Source: an uncultured Hungatella sp.
GTDB taxonomy: Bacteria; Bacillota; Clostridia; Lachnospirales; Lachnospiraceae
Assembly (NCBI GenBank): GCA_947089145.1
Contig: CAMUJH010000011.1
Span: 1-64,000, forward strand
Direction of reading: 5' to 3'
DNA length: 64,000 nt
Shown here: piece after piece, positions 60,193-64,000 of the stretch
Layout of the letters: every line of letters starts with the position of its first letter
Position numbering within the stretch: position 1 is the first letter of the stretch
Translations under genes and position numbers: made by a program
The notes under the pieces: model-generated
Seen by the model: only the letters and a program-made list of their open reading frames with translations
What the model was told of the DNA's origin: nothing
The model's database searches: none

Positions 60193-61149
60193 TTACTCTT
60201 CCACCGGCGCCATTCTGGTCTTCATGTAATCATCCATCCACTCTTTGGAAGCTTCCTCAAATGTACAATGGCCGTCTTCCCCTGGTTTTACCAGGTACAC
60301 GGCAGGTTTCCTTCCCTCCGCTGCCACGGCAAATGAAAATCCTTCAATGTTGGTTGCCACGCCCCACTGGCCTTCCTTATTCATGGCGATCAGAGACAGA
60401 TCCCCAGCCTTGCCCCGGCGCTCCTTAAGCTCTGCGTCCAAAAGCCTTACCGCGCGCTCGCACGCCTCCTGAGGATGCAGACCTTCCTTCATAAGCCGCA
60501 CGATCTCATAGGAAATGCAGCCCTTCATCAGATCCTCGCCCAGCCCGGTAGCGCTTGCGCCGCCTACCTTGCTGTCCGCATAAAATCCTGATCCCGCAAT
60601 AGGAGAGTCCCCTACCCGCCCTTTTTTCTTCATAAACAGCCCGCTGGTGGAAGTGGCAGCCGTCACTTTCCCGTCATTGTCAAGGCACACCATCCCTACC
60701 GTATCATGCCCGGAATACGGCTTTAATTCCTGCTGTGCCACTTCTTTTTTCCGCTTCCTGTAGAAGGCCTTCGCCCTGTCAGTCAGCATATTCTTCCGCT
60801 CAAAGCCCTCCTTATGGGCAAATTTTTCCGCCCCTTCGCCGACCAGCACATTGTTTACCGGTTCGCCGCTTAACCGTCTGGCAATGGATACCGGGTTTGC
60901 ATAATCCTTAATCGCGGCAACAGCCCCAATAGACAGGGTATCCCCGTCCATGTAAGCCGCATCCAGCTCCACTTCCATTTCCTCATTGGGAAGCCCGCCG
61001 TATCCCACAGACTTGTAATAAGGAAAATCTTCCACTTCCCGGATAGCCGCCTCAACGGCGTCTCCGGCGTTTCCTCCCTGCTCCAGCATTCCGGCGCCCT
61101 TTGTCACGCCCTCCAGCGCCATTCTCCATGTTGCAATCATTCCCCACAT
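60193..61149 (-). CDS. N4-(beta-N-acetylglucosaminyl)-L-asparaginase (Ntn hydrolase)
   Basis: A 318-residue Ntn hydrolase. The self-cleavage nucleophile is Thr in G-H-D-T-V-G-M-V near 147, followed by A-T-S-T-S-G and G-D-S-P-I-A-G-S-G-F-Y near 181, the glycosylasparaginase/isoaspartyl-type signature. It hydrolyses the amide between GlcNAc and asparagine. Next to a lactose/cellobiose-type PTS it suggests uptake of a GlcNAc-Asn-like glycoamino acid. AAGGAGG precedes the ATG. Confidence 0.9.
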   Translation of the reverse strand: MWGMIATWRMALEGVTKGAGMLEQGGNAGDAVEAAIREVEDFPYYKSVGYGGLPNEEMEVELDAAYMDGDTLSIGAVAAIKDYANPVSIARRLSGEPVNNVLVGEGAEKFAHKEGFERKNMLTDRAKAFYRKRKKEVAQQELKPYSGHDTVGMVCLDNDGKVTAATSTSGLFMKKKGRVGDSPIAGSGFYADSKVGGASATGLGEDLMKGCISYEIVRLMKEGLHPQEACERAVRLLDAELKERRGKAGDLSLIAMNKEGQWGVATNIEGFSFAVAAEGRKPAVYLVKPGEDGHCTFEEASKEWMDDYMKTRMAPVEE

Positions 61150-61197
61150 AGCAGTTTTCCTCCTTTACTTTGAAAGTATTGAATCCTTTATGAATGA

Positions 61198-61722
61198 CTA
61201 GAAACAAACTTCCTGTCTAATCTTTTCCAGATCTCCGCTTTTGTCCGCCATTGCCTTTGCCACGCGGCAGATATTTTTCAGAGAATCATTTAACCCCATG
61301 CCTCCCTTTTTCGGCGTCTTCACAATCATCACCTGATCCTTATACTGGTCGATGACATCGCTGTTTTCCTGGGACATGGCCGCAAACGCCCTGCTCTGGG
61401 TGGTGCTGTTAATGTCAACTGCCACCTTGGCGCACATAGACGCATAATCTGCATAGTTAAACGCAGGCCCGCAGATGACCACATCCGGCTGCAGTTTTTT
61501 CACCATAGCGCACAGTTTCCTGCTGACCTCCTGGGGATTCTCCAGATATGTCCCGTTGCCGCAGCATAAGCACGCCATAACATGGCCGTCTATTTCCTTT
61601 AAAAACGGCTGCATCATCACGGCAGGCCCTACGGCCTCCTTCTTCCCTGTTAGAGGTACCATCCTGTCATCCTTTGTTCCAAGTCCTGACTGAATCTGAT
61701 CAAATATCATTACAATCTTCAT
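61198..61722 (-). CDS. GrdB-related protein (glycine/betaine reductase component B-like), no selenocysteine
   Basis: About 174 residues: M-K-I-V-M-I-F-D-Q-I-Q-S at the start, V-G-P-A-V-M-M-Q-P-F near 47, C-L-C-C-G-N-G-T-Y-L-E-N near 66 and V-V-I-C-G-P-A-F-N-Y-A-D-Y near 103, all in the pattern of the N-terminal region of GrdB proteins. It lacks the C-terminal catalytic selenocysteine part and no UGA is read through. Its role in this operon is unknown. Start at 61722 chosen for GGAGG six bases upstream. Confidence 0.75.
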   Translation of the reverse strand: MKIVMIFDQIQSGLGTKDDRMVPLTGKKEAVGPAVMMQPFLKEIDGHVMACLCCGNGTYLENPQEVSRKLCAMVKKLQPDVVICGPAFNYADYASMCAKVAVDINSTTQSRAFAAMSQENSDVIDQYKDQVMIVKTPKKGGMGLNDSLKNICRVAKAMADKSGDLEKIRQEVCF

Positions 61723-61757
61723 ATTCATCCTCCAAATTTTTATTTTTGCTGCTGCGC

Positions 61758-61798
61758 AAAAAAGCGCATATGCAATCCAGGCTGCACTGCGCTTTTTT
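61758..61798. terminator. Bidirectional intrinsic terminator after PTS EIIC gene
   Basis: AAAAAAGCGCA (61758-61768) pairs with TGCGCTTTTTT (61788-61798). It partly separates the PTS genes from the GrdB-like and hydrolase genes. Confidence 0.85.
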
Positions 61799-61875
61799 GT
61801 CCTCACCAAGCCGTCACAGCCTGCATTGATTCTTTTACAGATTTGCCGCCTTTTCCAAAAAGGCCCGTCTTATTT

Positions 61876-63207
61876 TTACAAGTCATCAAAGGACAAGTCA
61901 TCCAGGGAAATGTCGTCGTCATCCTCCTGCTCCACGGTTTTCGTCTCGTCAGCCAGATACTGCTTATCCATCATCTTAATAAACGGCATGTAAATAAACA
62001 CGCCCAGTATCAGAAGAAGCGCCTGGAGGACGGAACCCTGCCATCCTGTAGCCAAAAATCCGGAAACAATAACCGGCATTGTCCAGGGGATCGCCACGCC
62101 TGTACATAAGGGCACCAGCCCGATGCTCATGCAGAAGTAAGATATAATGATGTTAATGGTAGGCACCAGCATAAAAGGCACCAGCATTAACGGGTTCAGC
62201 AGAATCGGCAGACCGAAGATAATGGGCTCATTAATGCCGAAAATGCCTGGGACAATGGCCAGCTTGCCCAGCTCCTTAACCCGCTTGGAGCGGCAGAACA
62301 GCAGCATGGCAATTAAAAGGGACAGCGTAGATCCGGCCCCGCCGAAGGTGGCGAACAGATCCTGGAACTGCTGGCAGATAATATTTGGCATTGCCTGGCC
62401 TGCCTGCAAAGCAGCCAGATTCTCTGCTGACAGGGTCTGCAGAATGGGGTTAAACACCGCTCCCACCACGGAACCGCCGTTCACTCCGAAGAACCAGAAA
62501 AAGTGGAGGAAAATGTACGCAATAACCATGGCCGGCAGAGTATTTCCCAACTTTAACAGCGGAGTCTGCAAAATAACAAACACAAAGTTAAAGGCATTCT
62601 CAAAAGGAGTCATGGCAAATATCACATTAATCACAAAGAATACCAAAAGGGATACGCCAGCCGGAATCAGGGCTGCGAAGGATTTCTCCACCGTAGGCGG
62701 CACGCCGTCAGGCATTTTAATAACCCATCCCTTTTTATCTACCCATGAGTAAATATGGACTGCCGCAAATGCGCAGATGATGCCCACGAAGATTCCTTTG
62801 GAGCCCACCCATCCTAAGGGGATTCCGCTGACTACCTCGCCGTTAAACAAAATCTCATAAGGCATAATCAAAAACCAGCTTACCAGGGAAATGGCTGCTC
62901 CGAACAGTTTATCTACCTTCATCTGTTCAGCAAAAGAGTAACCGATTCCGATAACCGCCAGAATGGCCATAATGGAAAACGTGGCATCTGTGGGCTTTGA
63001 AAAATAGGAATCCCAGTTTTCCCCGAAAAACCTGGCCCAAAATTCAGTCCATCCCGGAATAGGGAAATTTGCAATAAGCAGGAAAAAGGAACCTACAATC
63101 AAAAGCGGCATGGACAGCAAAAAGCCGTCGCGGATTGCAATAAGATACTTATTTCTTCCGATTTTCTCGGCCAGTGGCATGAAAAATTTCTCTAATTTCT
63201 GTAACAT
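61876..63207 (-). CDS. PTS lactose/cellobiose-family EIIC permease
   Basis: A 443-residue membrane protein with about ten helices, starting M-L-Q-K-L-E-K-F-F-M-P-L-A-E-K-I, with G-I-N-E-P-I-I-F-G near 320 (sugar-binding motif) and a very acidic tail (E-Q-E-D-D-D-D-I-S-L-D-D). It imports a beta-linked sugar such as chitobiose or cellobiose. The sugar cannot be fixed from sequence, but the neighbouring glycosylasparaginase gene points to an N-acetylglucosamine compound. Confidence 0.94.
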   Translation of the reverse strand: MLQKLEKFFMPLAEKIGRNKYLIAIRDGFLLSMPLLIVGSFFLLIANFPIPGWTEFWARFFGENWDSYFSKPTDATFSIMAILAVIGIGYSFAEQMKVDKLFGAAISLVSWFLIMPYEILFNGEVVSGIPLGWVGSKGIFVGIICAFAAVHIYSWVDKKGWVIKMPDGVPPTVEKSFAALIPAGVSLLVFFVINVIFAMTPFENAFNFVFVILQTPLLKLGNTLPAMVIAYIFLHFFWFFGVNGGSVVGAVFNPILQTLSAENLAALQAGQAMPNIICQQFQDLFATFGGAGSTLSLLIAMLLFCRSKRVKELGKLAIVPGIFGINEPIIFGLPILLNPLMLVPFMLVPTINIIISYFCMSIGLVPLCTGVAIPWTMPVIVSGFLATGWQGSVLQALLLILGVFIYMPFIKMMDKQYLADETKTVEQEDDDDISLDDLSFDDL

Positions 63208-63253
63208 AATAAAGCCCCCTAATCAATTTCCTTCGTATTTCCACAAGGTTTCA

Positions 63254-63580
63254 CTATGACTTTTTTGCTTCCTTCATCATTTTTACTGCAGTCTTTAACA
63301 CCTTTTCCCCATCCATCATCCCATAGGCCGTCTGGTCAATAACCGCAATGGGGATTCCTGTAGAACCGTACTGCTTTACCACTTCCTGGTAGCGATGCTT
63401 TACCTGGGGGCCCAAAAGAATCACATCCGGATGCCGCTCTTCAATGATCTGTCCGATTTTCCCGTCAGAAAACGCCTCAACCTCAATGGGCAGTCCATGG
63501 GCCTGAGCCACGCCCTGCATCTTGCTGGCCAGCATGCTGGTGGACATTCCGGCGCTGCAGAATAAATATACTCTCTTCAT
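63254..63580 (-). CDS. PTS lactose/cellobiose-family EIIB
   Basis: A 108-residue protein with the phosphocysteine loop Y-L-F-C-S-A-G-M-S-T-S-M near residue 7 (Cys7) and L-L-G-P-Q-V near 55, the EIIB signature. It passes phosphate from EIIA to the incoming sugar. AAAGGAG precedes the ATG. Confidence 0.95.
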   Translation of the reverse strand: MKRVYLFCSAGMSTSMLASKMQGVAQAHGLPIEVEAFSDGKIGQIIEERHPDVILLGPQVKHRYQEVVKQYGSTGIPIAVIDQTAYGMMDGEKVLKTAVKMMKEAKKS

Positions 63581-63689
63581 AATTTTTTCTCTCCTTTTGC
63601 TTTTTTCCTCTGCGTCCCTGGGCCGCAGCTTTTATGTCTTAACCTTTTTGCTGTCAAACTCCTGTCACTGTCTCTGCCGTTAATTTCCG

Positions 63690-64000
63690 TTACTGACCCA
63701 GTTTCTTCTCCAACGCGTCAATCTGCCTGTAGCTGGCAATCATCTCTTCGGCGATGATCTTAAACCCTTCTGCGCTCATAAGCTGATCCTCTGCATGGAT
63801 CAGAATCAGCGAGCCGCCTACGGGATTGCCCTGGGCTTCCTTCTGCAAAAGTTCAAAATGAGCGTCATGCCCTTTTAAGAACTCCTGCTGCCCCGCTTCC
63901 ATGGATGCCTGAGCCCCCTCAAAGTCCCTTTCTTTGGCTTTGTGAATAGCCTCAATGTAATTGGAACGGGCGGTGCCCACGTTGGAAATAATCTGGAAGC
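63690..64000 (-). CDS. PTS lactose/cellobiose-family EIIA (5' end cut by window edge)
   Basis: The visible 103 residues start inside F-Q-I-I-S-N-V-G-T-A-R-S-N, which matches the N terminus of EIIA proteins, so the start codon lies beyond 64000; the internal GTG at 63980 is not a start. The phosphohistidine is in L-I-L-I-H-A-E-D-Q-L-M near the C terminus. It relays phosphate from HPr to EIIB. Confidence 0.94.
   Translation of the reverse strand, partial: FQIISNVGTARSNYIEAIHKAKERDFEGAQASMEAGQQEFLKGHDAHFELLQKEAQGNPVGGSLILIHAEDQLMSAEGFKIIAEEMIASYRQIDALEKKLGQ

Noticed and set aside
61198-61722. Selenoprotein with in-frame UGA
   Set aside because: The frame is complete without any TGA and the region normally holding selenocysteine is absent.

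Overview
The window looks like a gut Clostridia chromosome, most likely Lachnospiraceae (Enterocloster/Hungatella/Lachnoclostridium-like). Evidence: AGGAGG-type ribosome sites before most genes, sporulation gene gerW beside a DUF2953 gene, the yicC-gmk-rpoZ-rimO-pgsA-cinA order, a LoaP-type antiterminator, and PTS and dipeptide scavenging operons. Nearly all genes lie on the minus strand. No rRNA, tRNA, CRISPR array or intact insertion sequence was seen.
Region 1 (1-29810, minus strand) is one long surface-polysaccharide operon read right to left. Two NusG-family antiterminators come first, then a sugar aminotransferase, a carboxyltransferase and a small acyl-building set (malonyltransferase, KAS III, two carrier proteins, ketoreductase, FkbH-type HAD protein, VOC protein, acyltransferases), which probably makes an acyl group for an amino sugar. 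Then come the initiating sugar transferase, a PIG-L deacetylase, Stealth and LicD phosphotransferases, and a three-gene phosphonate pathway that should stop at 2-hydroxyethylphosphonate. Next are a Wzy-like polymerase, a pyruvyltransferase, a Wzx-like flippase, two unusual fusion enzymes and a DltA/DltC-like activation pair. At the left edge a gene begins with at least 13 copies of a tetranucleotide repeat directly after its start codon, the form of a slipped-strand phase-variable gene. DNA becomes clearly more AT-rich toward the left end.
Region 2 (29811-30338) controls Region 1. A 180-bp segment is bounded by 25-bp perfect inverted repeats. Each repeat is itself a dyad of two 11-bp arms around a 7-bp asymmetric core, as in tyrosine-recombinase sites. 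The segment holds an exact consensus promoter (TTGACA, 17 bp, TATAAT) that points away from the polysaccharide genes in this assembly. I read this as an invertible promoter captured in the OFF (or low) orientation. It is the main find of the window.
Region 3 (30339-36746) holds small accessory units: a GNAT enzyme, a DHFR-like reductase, a lipoprotein flavin reductase with a divergent MerR-type regulator, and a MarR-MATE drug efflux pair with a clear operator.
Region 4 (36848-47298) is a scavenging operon: a YheO/DauR-like regulator with a duplicated operator, RidA, a threonine-synthase-like enzyme, a five-gene dipeptide ABC transporter, an N-acyl-D-amino-acid deacylase and a HpcH-type aldolase.
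Region 5 (47512-58240) is core chromosome: yicC, gmk, rpoZ, rimO, pgsA, cinA, two conserved hypotheticals, a DUF2953 protein, gerW and a 46-residue membrane protein, plus DUF2971 and YitT genes.
Region 6 (58254-64000) is a sugar-amino-acid operon cut by the right edge: PTS EIIA, EIIB and EIIC, a GrdB-like protein, glycosylasparaginase, an M20 dipeptidase and CutC. It may use GlcNAc-asparagine or related glycopeptide remnants.
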